This document shows, in pieces, positions 1-7,661 of a DNA stretch of 20,043 bases. The stretch's first letter is position 1. Every line of letters starts with the position of its first letter. The DNA comes from Gammaproteobacteria bacterium (GTDB lineage: Bacteria; Pseudomonadota; Gammaproteobacteria; UBA6429): assembly GCA_003232015.1 (NCBI GenBank), contig QIKU01000215.1, forward strand, positions 1-20,043, read 5' to 3'. The notes under the pieces were generated by a model that did no database searches, had not been told where the DNA came from, and was given only the letters and a program-made list of their open reading frames with translations. A program made the position numbers and the translations under genes.

Positions 1-524
1 TCCATCACCATACGTGATTCACTGGGCAGTCGATGGCACAAAATCAACTTGCCAATATCATGCAACAAACCGGCAACAAACAGGCGTTCGCTGTGTAATA
101 CATGACAACGATCCGCTAATAGCTGCGCCACCACACCACAATACACGCTGTGTCGCCAGAATTGCACCATATTAAGGATGTCATTGGGAATTTTTGAAAA
201 GGTCTCAATCGCAGAGGCCGCCAGCACCAAACCGCGCAACTCGCGCAGTCCAATCACCGTGACTGCACGGGTAACGGTTTCAATTTTAGACGGGAAGCCA
301 TAAAACGAGCTATTGACAATTTTAAGGAGTCTGGCCGTTAAGCCCGTGTCCTGACTAATGACTTTGCCAATATCGGATGCCGAAGTACTGGCCTCGTCCA
401 TCATTTCATTGACGCGAATACATACTTCAGGGAGGGAGACCAGGCGAACAACACCCGAGACTAAATCCACTGCTTTTAGTGCCCGACCTTGCTGCGCCGG
501 AGTAATGCTTTGTTTTTTCTCCAT
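1..524 (-). CDS. HDOD-domain signalling protein (partial, N-terminal 174 aa)
   Basis: This is an open reading frame that starts with ATG at 524 and runs off the left edge of the window, so the C-terminus is missing. My translation contains the pattern I associate with HDOD domains: SQDTGLTARLLKIVNSSFYG, then an ETVTRAV...GLREL stretch, and near the truncation the metal-box-like segment VAGLLHDIGKL. HDOD proteins are HD-superfamily relatives used in bacterial signalling and regulation. Many have lost phosphodiesterase activity, although an HD pair (H-D in LLHDIGK) is visible here. The start is preceded only by a weak purine-rich stretch. Any further output domain (for example GGDEF or EAL) would lie outside the window. 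No signal peptide or membrane segment is seen. I am confident of the domain and cannot name the gene. Confidence 0.85.
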   Translation of the reverse strand, partial: MEKKQSITPAQQGRALKAVDLVSGVVRLVSLPEVCIRVNEMMDEASTSASDIGKVISQDTGLTARLLKIVNSSFYGFPSKIETVTRAVTVIGLRELRGLVLAASAIETFSKIPNDILNMVQFWRHSVYCGVVAQLLADRCHVLHSERLFVAGLLHDIGKLILCHRLPSESRMVM

Positions 525-708
525 GTAGTCTATTAACGACAAATTCAGGGAAATCTTTAGTGAAGTTAGGTTGAATAAAACGGAATCGAAGGGAATCGAG
601 CTGCACTTTCAGAGATTGACCACGGCGAGAGCTTACCGAAAACGCTGCTCATTAGCATCCACTGCCCATGTGGTGCTGTATGCAAATATAGTTAAAACAG
701 ATATGCTC

Positions 709-1200
709 TTATTGAGCATCCGCAATAATATCTTCATAGGTTTTGATAATAGCCGCGGCGGCTTTTCTGGATTCAGCAGAACTAAACTCAGGTAACTTGC
801 GATAGCCTAAATAAACCGTATTTGTTTCATCAGGAAGACTAAAAATATAGATAATATACGGACAGAAAGCAATATTCATTGGATCGGCTTCCATCATATT
901 GCGTGACAAGGTTGCACTACAAAACTGTATCGCTTCAGCACGTTCATATAACTTTTTTGTCCGACCAAGATCTTTACCTGTACGTACTAACATATCAGCA
1001 ATATACGAAACACCATTTACCTTAATACCCAGCCCGGTAATCGCATAATCCAGATCAACACGTACATCTTCATAGCTGCCTTTTACTTTATAAAACTTAT
1101 ATTCATCGGTTTCGAGTTTGATACCAGCAGCCTGAACAGCGCCCACGATAATAAAAGTATAAAATAAAACAATAATGTATAGGTTAAATTTCTTGAACAT
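709..1200 (-). CDS. Secreted DUF302-like protein
   Basis: A 163-residue protein if translation starts at the ATG at 1200. I prefer this start to the upstream one at 1269 because a GCAGGAA ribosome-binding site lies just upstream and because it places a clean signal peptide at the N-terminus (MFKKF, a hydrophobic stretch, then VQAAG). The mature part contains GSYEDVRVDLDYAITGLGIK, a segment in which a Cys precedes a run of short motifs (FCPYIIYIF), and VYLGYRKLP. This layout matches my memory of DUF302 proteins, small alpha/beta domains of unknown function that are often periplasmic. Two cysteines (in QFCSAT and AFCPY) remain after cleavage. It diverges from the receiver gene at 1339, with about 138 bp between them. 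Function is unknown; the family assignment is moderately secure. Confidence 0.7.
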   Translation of the reverse strand: MFKKFNLYIIVLFYTFIIVGAVQAAGIKLETDEYKFYKVKGSYEDVRVDLDYAITGLGIKVNGVSYIADMLVRTGKDLGRTKKLYERAEAIQFCSATLSRNMMEADPMNIAFCPYIIYIFSLPDETNTVYLGYRKLPEFSSAESRKAAAAIIKTYEDIIADAQ

Positions 1201-1282
1201 ATTGAAATTCCTGCTAAATAATAGATAATCAATGGCAATATAACACAGTTTGTCTATATTTATGACCATGATAATCAGACAA

Positions 1283-1303
1283 GGTTTAAAATACGTTTAA
1301 ACC
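1283..1303. promoter_or_regulatory. Perfect 8-5-8 palindrome, candidate operator
   Basis: GGTTTAAA and TTTAAACC flank a 5-bp spacer in the middle of the divergent intergenic region 1201-1338, about 36 bp before the receiver gene start. Perfect 8-bp half-sites with a short odd spacer suit a dimeric regulator, but a small cruciform or a chance AT-rich palindrome cannot be excluded. No regulator gene next to it points to a ligand. Confidence 0.35.
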
Positions 1304-1338
1304 AGACGAACAATATAAAAGAACAAACATTTTAATAA

Positions 1339-2436
1339 ATGACAAACACAAAAAATACACCATTAATTAAAATACTTGCTGTTGACGATTCGCGCGTTAT
1401 GCGCAGGGCAATAAGTAAAATATTGTCAAAACAATACACGGTGATAGAAGCTGAGCATGGTGAAGATGCATGGTCACTATTACAACACCACACAGATATT
1501 AAAATTGTATTTTCTGATTTATCCATGCCCTATCTGGACGGTTATGGATTACTCGAACGAATACGAACATCAACTGATGACCGTATTGCATCTTTACCCG
1601 TTATAATTATTACCGGCGAAGAAGACGACGATGCCGCAAAAATGGAAGCTCTGGATAAAGGTGCAAACGACTTTATTGGCAAACCTTTCGATAAAGCGCA
1701 GCTCTTTGCCCGCGCACAATCGCATATAAAATTTGAGCAAACCAGTAAAAAACTATCTGAAACTGCAGAAAAACTTGAAAAACAGGCTGCCGTTGATGAA
1801 CTAACCGGTTTAGGCAGCCAACGCTATTTTCAAAAAGCAGCCGATGAGCAACTGTCAGCATTAATTCGGCATCAAGGACATTGCTGCTTTTTACGTATTG
1901 ATATTGATAACTTCAACCAGATATTTATAAAACACGGCAAACAGGTTGCCGATGAAATTATTCAGAATATTGGCCACTGTCTTAACCAGCATGTGCGAAA
2001 AGAAGACATGGCCGCCCGCGTTGGATTAGCCCGGTTCGCCTTGTTTCTAAACCATACCAGCCTGGATAAAGCAGAGAAATTAGCACAACGCATTATAGAT
2101 GAAATACCCACTCGAAAATTAACCACAAAGAACTTCACCTTTACTGCAAGCGCCGGTGTTTTTGAACCTGAAATAAATAAGGACTGTAACTTTAGCGATA
2201 TCTACGCACAAACTGAAGATTGTTTACAACAAGCCATTAGCAACGGCGGCAATGCACTCCATACCCGAAGTGACTTACCCGTTCAGGAAGCAGAATCAAC
2301 CGAACCATTAACCATTGATCAAGCGATTAAATTACTGGAACAGGGAGAGTCAGACAAAGTGAAACCACATCTGGAAAACCTCTATTCACAACTAAAACCC
2401 TTACTATTATTATTCACACAACTCATCAAGAAATAA
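1339..2436 (+). CDS. Response regulator with degenerate GGDEF domain
   Basis: A 365-aa cytoplasmic protein. Residues about 10-130 form a CheY-like receiver with the acidic pair D16-D17, the phosphoacceptor D60, T92 and K115, so phosphorylation is plausible. A short coiled-coil-like linker (about 134-150) leads to a GGDEF-fold domain that begins with DELTGL at 153-158 and has DIDNF at 188-192. The signature loop that should read GGDEF is G-L-A-R-F at 229-233, and the usual N-D of the substrate-binding helix is lost. Cyclic-di-GMP synthesis is therefore very unlikely. A role as a phosphorylation-dependent effector or partner-binding domain is inference. The C-terminal tail (about 320-365) is helical and leucine-rich. 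The start has no good Shine-Dalgarno sequence. The stop lies 16 bp before the next gene, which suggests co-transcription with the TfpX/TfpZ-like protein. No histidine kinase is nearby. Confidence 0.88.
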   Translation: MTNTKNTPLIKILAVDDSRVMRRAISKILSKQYTVIEAEHGEDAWSLLQHHTDIKIVFSDLSMPYLDGYGLLERIRTSTDDRIASLPVIIITGEEDDDAAKMEALDKGANDFIGKPFDKAQLFARAQSHIKFEQTSKKLSETAEKLEKQAAVDELTGLGSQRYFQKAADEQLSALIRHQGHCCFLRIDIDNFNQIFIKHGKQVADEIIQNIGHCLNQHVRKEDMAARVGLARFALFLNHTSLDKAEKLAQRIIDEIPTRKLTTKNFTFTASAGVFEPEINKDCNFSDIYAQTEDCLQQAISNGGNALHTRSDLPVQEAESTEPLTIDQAIKLLEQGESDKVKPHLENLYSQLKPLLLLFTQLIKK

Positions 2437-2452
2437 CCACGCAGGTAGAATC

Positions 2453-3313
2453 ATGTTTCAGCTAAAAAATATTAGCCGTAAAAAAGCTTTTTTCTCTCAC
2501 CTTGGATTAAGCCTTGTTATATTTTTAATTATTCTGTACTTCATCGTTTTCAAATGGTATCCACAACCTTTTTTCTCAACCGATGGTGGCTGGCAGGGCG
2601 TACGTTTAATTGCGGCCGTTGATATTGTCCTGGGGCCATTATTAACACTGATTATATTCAATCCCAAAAAGCCAGAACTTAAAATGGATGTGTCCATTAT
2701 TGCAGCCATTCAGTTTGCTGCCTTATTATCCGGGTTGTATGTTGTACACAATGAGCGGCCAGTCGCAAAGATTTTTCAGGATGGCAATTTTTACATTGTT
2801 ACCGGCTATGATATGGCGGAGCGGAAAGTATCACTGAATGATCTGGAAAAATACCGTGTCGGCGATGCCATTACTGTCTATCTTGACCTGCCTGATGACC
2901 ATGCTGAATTCGAAAAACTCCAGCGTAAAGCCGTACAAAAAAGAGAAGTACTTTTTTTAAATACCGCTTTATATAAAAAGATTGATGACAACATTATTAA
3001 AAAGATGCGCTTGTTCTCCATTGATATTGAGCGTTTTATTAAAGATGTATACAGTGAAAAAGAATTGAAAAGCTTTCATAACTTTCTGAAAAAACATAAC
3101 GCCAAAGTCGATGATTTTCTTTATCTCGGTCTAAGTTCTCGTTATAAACATGTAGTCACTGCTTTTAATCCCAAAACACTTGAGTTTGTTGGCGTAATAC
3201 CAGATATCTATAAGCCCGAGGTTGATGTATTCCATAAATATATAAAATTTGATATTTACCGTATGGAATCGTATAAAAAACATTTATTAAAAGAGATAAA
3301 TAAATCAGAATAG
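2453..3313 (+). CDS. TfpX/TfpZ-family type IV pilin accessory protein
   Basis: A 286-aa membrane protein with three predicted N-terminal transmembrane segments (about 17-35, 49-69, 78-98) and a roughly 185-residue hydrophilic C-terminal part. The segment VDIVLGPLLTLIIFNPKK (56-73), the preceding FFSTDGGW and the ERPVAKIF motif just after the third helix are features I recognise from the TfpX/TfpZ accessory proteins, which are encoded next to type IV pilins in gammaproteobacteria and affect pilin stability or assembly. A good ribosome-binding site (CAGGTAG) lies before the ATG. It follows the receiver gene by 16 bp and is terminated by the hairpin at 3331-3361. There is no pilin gene beside it, which is unusual for the family. 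The exact subfamily (TfpX, TfpY or TfpZ) is not resolvable by eye. Confidence 0.72.
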   Translation: MFQLKNISRKKAFFSHLGLSLVIFLIILYFIVFKWYPQPFFSTDGGWQGVRLIAAVDIVLGPLLTLIIFNPKKPELKMDVSIIAAIQFAALLSGLYVVHNERPVAKIFQDGNFYIVTGYDMAERKVSLNDLEKYRVGDAITVYLDLPDDHAEFEKLQRKAVQKREVLFLNTALYKKIDDNIIKKMRLFSIDIERFIKDVYSEKELKSFHNFLKKHNAKVDDFLYLGLSSRYKHVVTAFNPKTLEFVGVIPDIYKPEVDVFHKYIKFDIYRMESYKKHLLKEINKSE

Positions 3314-3330
3314 TTTTTATAACGCACAAA

Positions 3331-3361
3331 AAATAAATCCCTGCATAGCAGGGATTTATTT
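3331..3361. terminator. Bidirectional intrinsic terminator
   Basis: A perfect 14-bp stem (AAATAAATCCCTGC pairing with its complement at 3348-3361) has a 3-nt loop. The AT-rich outer arms act as the A/U tracts for both strands. It sits between the convergent TfpX/TfpZ-like gene (ends 3313) and fabB (ends 3395), as expected for a shared terminator. Confidence 0.88.
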
Positions 3362-3394
3362 AACATAACTGAAATGCTGTTGACCTTTCAGATG

Positions 3395-4621
3395 TTAACT
3401 GTATTTCTGCATCACCAAACAGGCATTAGTGCCACCAAAGCCAAAGCTATTCGACATCACACAGTTTAGGTCTACATTTTCCATTAGTTCACGCACAATC
3501 GGAAAACCTTCAGCGCCCGGATCAAGCTCATTAATATTTGCAGAAGCACAAAGGAAACTTTCATTCATCATCAACAATGAATAAATCGCTTCATTGACAC
3601 CCGCTGCACCTAATGCATGGCCGGTTAATGATTTGGTTGAAGAAATATAAGGCACTTTATCTGCAAACACTTCTTTCATTGCTTCAAGTTCTTTAATATC
3701 ACCAACCGGTGTACTGGTACCGTGGGCATTGATGTAGTCAATACTCACACCTTCGTCTACCGTGGCCAGTGCCTGTTGCATACAGCGCACCGCGCCTTCG
3801 CCGGAAGGCTGAACCATATCAGAACCATCGGAAGTCGCACCGTAGCCCACCACTTCGGCATAAATTTTTGCGCCGCGGGCTTTAGCATGCTCCAGCTCTT
3901 CGAGTACAAACATACCGCCGCCGCCAGAAATAACAAAACCATCACGGGTGACATCGTACGCACGTGCCGCTGTTTCAGGTTTGTCATTATATTTCGAAGA
4001 CAGGGCACCCATACCATCGAACAATACACTCATTGTCCAGTGCAGTTCTTCACCACCACCGGCAAACACAATATCCTGCTTGCCCATCTGGATAAGCTCG
4101 ACACCGTGGCCGACGCAATGCGCCGAGGTTGAACAGGCAGAACTGATTGAATAGTTCACCCCTTTAATTTTAAACGGGGTGGCTAAGCAGGCCGAGTTGG
4201 TGCTCGACATGGTACGGGTGACCATATAAGGGCCAACTCGGCGAATACCTTTTTCGCGCATTACATCGGCAGCCTGCACAATATTCGATGTTGATGGGCC
4301 ACCCGAACCAACAACCAGACCAGAACGAACATTCGACACATCACTGTCTTCCAACCCGGCATCTTCAATCGCTTGCTGCATTGCGATATAGTTGTACGCT
4401 GCACCATCACCCATAAAACGTTTTAGTTTACGGTCAATTAAAGCATCTAGATCAATATCCAGATCGCCGTGCACATGCGAACGAAAACCCATATCCGCAT
4501 ATTCCTGTGAAAAACTTAACCCTGACTTGCCTGCTTTTAATGCAGCAGTCACTTCTTGCTGATTGTTACCAATACTGGAAACAATCCCTAAACCTGTAAT
4601 AACAACTCGACGTAATGACAT
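3395..4621 (-). CDS. fabB: 3-oxoacyl-[ACP] synthase I (FabB)
   Basis: A 408-aa cytoplasmic condensing enzyme that elongates acyl-ACP with malonyl-ACP. FabB is the isozyme needed to elongate the cis-3-decenoyl-ACP made by FabA, so it commits carbon to unsaturated fatty acids. The Cys-His-His triad is visible: C163 in [11 protein letters not shown]300 in NAHGTST and H335 in [13 protein letters not shown]330 and the C-terminal [10 protein letters not shown] loop are also present. Length and motif spacing match the family (E. coli FabB is about 406 aa). The start is 5 bp downstream of the fabA stop codon, so the two are surely one operon, with translational coupling likely. The gene ends at the bidirectional terminator at 3331-3361. 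Confidence 0.97.
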   Translation of the reverse strand: MSLRRVVITGLGIVSSIGNNQQEVTAALKAGKSGLSFSQEYADMGFRSHVHGDLDIDLDALIDRKLKRFMGDGAAYNYIAMQQAIEDAGLEDSDVSNVRSGLVVGSGGPSTSNIVQAADVMREKGIRRVGPYMVTRTMSSTNSACLATPFKIKGVNYSISSACSTSAHCVGHGVELIQMGKQDIVFAGGGEELHWTMSVLFDGMGALSSKYNDKPETAARAYDVTRDGFVISGGGGMFVLEELEHAKARGAKIYAEVVGYGATSDGSDMVQPSGEGAVRCMQQALATVDEGVSIDYINAHGTSTPVGDIKELEAMKEVFADKVPYISSTKSLTGHALGAAGVNEAIYSLLMMNESFLCASANINELDPGAEGFPIVRELMENVDLNCVMSNSFGFGGTNACLVMQKYS

Positions 4622-4626
4622 TGTTT

Positions 4627-5166
4627 TTAAAACCCATCAGTTGAAGTGAATAATCCAACACGCAAATCACTTGCCGTGTATATCTCGCGACCATCCACTG
4701 TCATATGTGCATCCGCAATCCCCATGGTTAACTTACGCATTATCACGCGTTTTAACTCAATCCGGTAGGTAATGAGTTTATTTTTTGGTGTGACCTGACC
4801 GGTAAATTTAACTTCACCCGAACCCAGGGCACGACCATGGCCGGGCCCACCGAGCCAGCCAAGATAAAAACCGACAAGCTGCCACAAGGCATCCAGTCCT
4901 AAACAACCCGGCATCACCGGATCACCCTGAAAATGGCAGTCAAAAAACCATAAGTCAGGATTAATATCGAGCTCGGCAATCACTTCGCCTTTACCGTACT
5001 GGCCACCATCTTCATTAATGCTAACGATACGGTCAAACATTAACATGGGGGGTAAAGGTAATTGTGCGTTGCCTTCACCAAATAACTCACCACGTCCACA
5101 TTGGAGTAACTCTTCGCGATTAAAGTTCGATTTACCTTTTACTTCCGGATTAACTTCTACACCCAC
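4627..5166 (-). CDS. fabA: 3-hydroxydecanoyl-[ACP] dehydratase/isomerase (FabA)
   Basis: A 179-aa hotdog-fold enzyme that dehydrates 3-hydroxydecanoyl-ACP and isomerises the trans-2 to the cis-3 product, the branch point of anaerobic unsaturated fatty acid synthesis. The active-site His is H78 within [11 protein letters not shown] and the acidic partner is D92 in [18 protein letters not shown]. The sequence is almost collinear with E. coli FabA apart from about 7 extra N-terminal residues. The start codon is GTG: an in-frame TGA lies four codons upstream and no ATG occurs before residue 41. There is no clear ribosome-binding site, and a candidate promoter lies very close to the start, so the leader would be short. 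It is first in a tight fabA-fabB operon. Confidence 0.97.
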   Translation of the reverse strand: MGVEVNPEVKGKSNFNREELLQCGRGELFGEGNAQLPLPPMLMFDRIVSINEDGGQYGKGEVIAELDINPDLWFFDCHFQGDPVMPGCLGLDALWQLVGFYLGWLGGPGHGRALGSGEVKFTGQVTPKNKLITYRIELKRVIMRKLTMGIADAHMTVDGREIYTASDLRVGLFTSTDGF

Positions 5167-5185
5167 TATACTGTCTCAACTATGA

Positions 5186-5215
5186 TTTATATGTAAGAAT
5201 ATTTCGAATCGGCAA
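5186..5215 (-). promoter_or_regulatory. Candidate sigma70 promoter for fabA-fabB
   Basis: On the minus strand TTGCCG (5210-5215) and TATAAA (5186-5191) are separated by 18 bp. This would start transcription around 5179, leaving a leader of only about 12 nt before the GTG at 5166. I see no obvious FadR or FabR operator nearby, judging from memory of the E. coli sites. Confidence 0.4.
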
Positions 5216-5320
5216 TTCTAGCGGTAGGTTTGCTCAGAATAAAGCCCTGATTGCCTTTTTATTAAGTTTTGTTGCTGTAAATTAGGTTATTGAATTTTAA
5301 CCGTTTTGTTACAAATTATC

Positions 5321-6106
5321 CTAATCACGCTCAGCTCGGTGGAAACCACGCTTTGACCGCCCCAAAAATTTCGATAACTCTTTGATTGTACTGGATTTTA
5401 TACCTTCAAGTCCAGCAATTATCTGCTCAAATGAGTTCCCTGAACCAAAAAGAACACGATAAGCCAGTTTTAAATCTGAAATATCCGATTTTTTAAAGCC
5501 CGCACGCTTTAAACCCACCACATTAATGCCTTTTACAAACGCAGGCACACCGTCAGTGATAAAAAATGGCAATACATCCTGGGTAATTTTAGCATTGCCG
5601 CCGATCATGGCATATTGGCCAATTTTAACAAACTGGTGCACCATCACGCCACCCGAAATAAATGCGCCTTCGCCCACATGCACGTGGCCAGCAATGCCAG
5701 CATTAATCACCATTACAATATTATCGGCCAGTACACAATCATGACCAATATGCGCATGCGCCATTAAATAATTATGGCTACCCAGCTTCGTAACCCTGTT
5801 TTCTTTTAAACTCGCCCGATTAACCGTGGTGTATTCACGAAATTCATTATTGTTACCAATTTCAACCCGCGTTGATGCCTGCCTGTCAAAGCTCACGTCC
5901 TGTGGCAAACCCGCCATCACTGAATATTCATAAAAAATATTATCGTTACCAATGCGGCAACCGTCTTTTAATACTGCACCGGTGTGCAGTTGGTTATTGT
6001 CGCCCAACACCACATCGGCTTCGATAACGCAATAAGCGCCAATGGTGTTACCTGAACCGAGTTCAGCTTTAGGCGCAACAATGGCAGTAGGATGTATGTT
6101 GTTCAT
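5321..6106 (-). CDS. lpxA: LpxA-type acyl-[ACP]:UDP-GlcNAc O-acyltransferase
   Basis: A 261-residue left-handed beta-helix protein with hexapeptide repeats over about residues 5-185 and a helical C-terminal domain. LpxA catalyses the first step of lipid A synthesis, moving a 3-hydroxyacyl chain from ACP to the 3-OH of UDP-GlcNAc. The catalytic histidine is H122 within HAHIGHDC, and VHQF (156-159), the MIGGNAKITQDV stretch and GLKRAGF fit the family. I start it at the ATG at 6106 (MNNIHPTAIV), which gives near-exact family length. The longer reading frame from 6157 would overlap the gene upstream. It is not in the usual lpxD-fabZ-lpxA-lpxB cluster but lies 10 bp after a thioesterase-like gene and upstream of fabA. 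It may therefore be a second LpxA or a relative with another acceptor, so the gene symbol is tentative. Confidence 0.82.
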   Translation of the reverse strand: MNNIHPTAIVAPKAELGSGNTIGAYCVIEADVVLGDNNQLHTGAVLKDGCRIGNDNIFYEYSVMAGLPQDVSFDRQASTRVEIGNNNEFREYTTVNRASLKENRVTKLGSHNYLMAHAHIGHDCVLADNIVMVINAGIAGHVHVGEGAFISGGVMVHQFVKIGQYAMIGGNAKITQDVLPFFITDGVPAFVKGINVVGLKRAGFKKSDISDLKLAYRVLFGSGNSFEQIIAGLEGIKSSTIKELSKFLGRSKRGFHRAERD

Positions 6107-6116
6107 GGCTGTAACT

Positions 6117-6611
6117 TTAAGATAATGGGGGTTTATAGTCCATCGCACGAATCGCAACCGTGCTTTTAATATGGGTACACTCTACACCATCTGCACGATA
6201 AAAGCCGTATTCAAACGTGGGGGTACTGCGGCCTTTGGTTTTTAAATCATCACGAATTTGTTGTTCAATTTGAGGGTCAAACTCAAAGCGTAATTCCAGA
6301 TCTGAATTACCGATATAGCGGAAATCCACCTCCTGATAGCGCGACCAGACATTGTATTTACGATCGAGTACTCGGTTACAGGCAAGAGCAGCAACTGGGT
6401 CGGCCAATGCCGTTTGGTAGCCGCCGAACATACCATCCCCTAAATTACGGGAAAGAAAATTCAATGGTAATTTAATCTCAATGTGCCGCCAGTCTGCGCT
6501 TAGTGTGAGCACTTTAATCCGCATAAACCAGAAAGGCGGATACCATTCCAGACGTTTTCGATCCGAGAGAAATCGACACTTAGACATCCATCTTAAGAAA
6601 TTAGGTTTCAT
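6117..6611 (-). CDS. Hotdog-fold thioesterase-like protein (DUF4442 type)
   Basis: A 164-aa protein. After an amphipathic N-terminus with a PPFWFM segment (25-30), it shows the stretch LPLNFLSRNLGDGMFGGYQTALADP (residues about 48-72; R55-N56 and GMFGG 60-64). This resembles the DUF4442 branch of hotdog-fold acyl-CoA/ACP thioesterase-like proteins. Such proteins may hydrolyse acyl thioesters, but I cannot identify a proven catalytic residue. It is followed after 10 bp by the LpxA-type gene and then, after 154 bp, by fabA-fabB, so a role in acyl-chain metabolism is a reasonable inference. The ATG at 6611 has an AAGGAT element about 15 bp upstream. Confidence 0.68.
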   Translation of the reverse strand: MKPNFLRWMSKCRFLSDRKRLEWYPPFWFMRIKVLTLSADWRHIEIKLPLNFLSRNLGDGMFGGYQTALADPVAALACNRVLDRKYNVWSRYQEVDFRYIGNSDLELRFEFDPQIEQQIRDDLKTKGRSTPTFEYGFYRADGVECTHIKSTVAIRAMDYKPPLS

Positions 6612-6805
6612 TGTTATATTTAGTTATCCTTGTAAGCAAGTATTCACATACAGCTGAAGTTTAGAATATAAATTAGCATTTGTAAGTTTTAACTGACAGA
6701 CAAAAACCCATAAATTGAGTAAAGTTAAAAGTAGCAAATAATCAAAAATAACTTAGCATTTTAATCGGTATTTTAGAGCAATATCTTTAATTCGGGGTTT
6801 GGGTC

Positions 6806-7030
6806 ATGGCTGTTATTCCAATGGGGAAACAAAATTTTCATCATTTACCTCGTCAGGGTGAATCGTCATCTATTCCTACGCGTTCTAAACGCTTTTTTGC
6901 CCTTGAAACTTCATGGTATTTCAATACCCGTGAAGATCAACAACAAGGCCCCTTTAAAAATTTGGGTGAAGCTAAAGCGGGCTTAAAAACCTACCTGCGC
7001 CGCTGTGGCATTGTCCACTTTAGCGACTAA
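6806..7030 (+). CDS. Small DUF6316-like protein, copy A
   Basis: A 74-aa cytoplasmic protein of unknown function. It shares an ordered set of motifs with the 65-aa protein at 12322: R-x-G-E-S (16-20), IP-x-R, RFF (29-31), ET (34-35), WYF (37-39), RE (42-43), GPF (48-50), then a short Ala/Leu-spaced helix. I associate this layout with proteins catalogued as DUF6316; the number is from memory. The WY...GPF pattern recalls GYF-type peptide-binding modules, but that is speculation. A possible promoter (TTGAGT at 6715, AT-rich -10 near 6740) lies upstream. The ATG follows a G-rich stretch. It is a single gene, convergent with the nitroreductase gene and 16 bp from it. Confidence 0.7.
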   Translation: MAVIPMGKQNFHHLPRQGESSSIPTRSKRFFALETSWYFNTREDQQQGPFKNLGEAKAGLKTYLRRCGIVHFSD

Positions 7031-7046
7031 ACCCCTTTACTATATA

Positions 7047-7628
7047 CTATACAAGCTGACAAACACGTGCGTATTCCAGGCGCGCCAACCGTGGGTATAG
7101 TTTCGTTTCATCACCATAGCCTAAACTACAAATAAAATTTGATTTCACTCTTCCTTCCGGGAAAAACTCCGCATCCAGCACCGCATTATCAAATCCCGAC
7201 ATCGGGCCACAATCCAGGCCAATGCTTCTTGCTGCCAGCATTAAATAAGCCGCCTGCAAACTACTATCCCGGAAAGCCGCTTCTTTAATTTTAGCTTCGT
7301 TACCAACATACCATGACTTCGCATCAGCATGTGGAAACAATACATCAAACTCTTCGTAAAATTCCATATCCATACCAATGATCACTACAACCGGCGCAGT
7401 CATTGATTTTTCGATATTACCTTCCTGCAAGCTGGGTTTTAAGCGTTGTTTACCGGCCTCACTTTTAACAAACACCAGTCGCGCGGGGCAACTGTTTGCA
7501 CTGGTCGGGCCCCATTTCATTAATTCATAAATCTGCTGCAACTGGGCATCGCTAACCGGTTTGTCCTGCCAGCCATTATGGCTGCGGGCTTTACGAAATA
7601 ATAAATCTAAAGCAGTATCGTCTAACAT
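7047..7628 (-). CDS. rutE: RutE/HadB-type nitroreductase (malonic semialdehyde reductase family)
   Basis: A 193-aa FMN-dependent nitroreductase-fold enzyme closely matching RutE by eye: SHNGWQDKPVSD (16-27), LMKWGPTSANS (36-46), LFPHADAKSW (97-106), GLDCGPMSGFD (137-147) and SLGYGDETKLYPRL (168-181). RutE reduces malonic semialdehyde to 3-hydroxypropionate in pyrimidine degradation. I choose the ATG at 7628 because AAAGGAAA lies just upstream and the length then equals the family norm; the frame stays open to 7661. No other rut genes are in the window, so the physiological substrate may differ. The gene lies 33 bp downstream of a GNAT acetyltransferase gene, and the two are probably co-transcribed. 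Confidence 0.85.
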   Translation of the reverse strand: MLDDTALDLLFRKARSHNGWQDKPVSDAQLQQIYELMKWGPTSANSCPARLVFVKSEAGKQRLKPSLQEGNIEKSMTAPVVVIIGMDMEFYEEFDVLFPHADAKSWYVGNEAKIKEAAFRDSSLQAAYLMLAARSIGLDCGPMSGFDNAVLDAEFFPEGRVKSNFICSLGYGDETKLYPRLARLEYARVCQLV

Positions 7629-7661
7629 TCTATTTTCCTTTTGGCTGACTATACGTGGCAA

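Noticed and set aside
571..795. Plus-strand 74-aa frame between the HDOD and DUF302-like genes
   Set aside because: Starts with TTG, has no ribosome-binding site, runs antisense into the better-supported DUF302-like gene, and the protein has no recognisable pattern.
3722..4132. 136-aa plus-strand frame inside fabB
   Set aside because: Exact shadow of the fabB coding frame; composition and lack of start signals mark it as an artefact.
6107..6157. N-terminal extension of the LpxA-type protein
   Set aside because: The added residues overlap the upstream thioesterase-like gene and precede a family-typical start at 6106.
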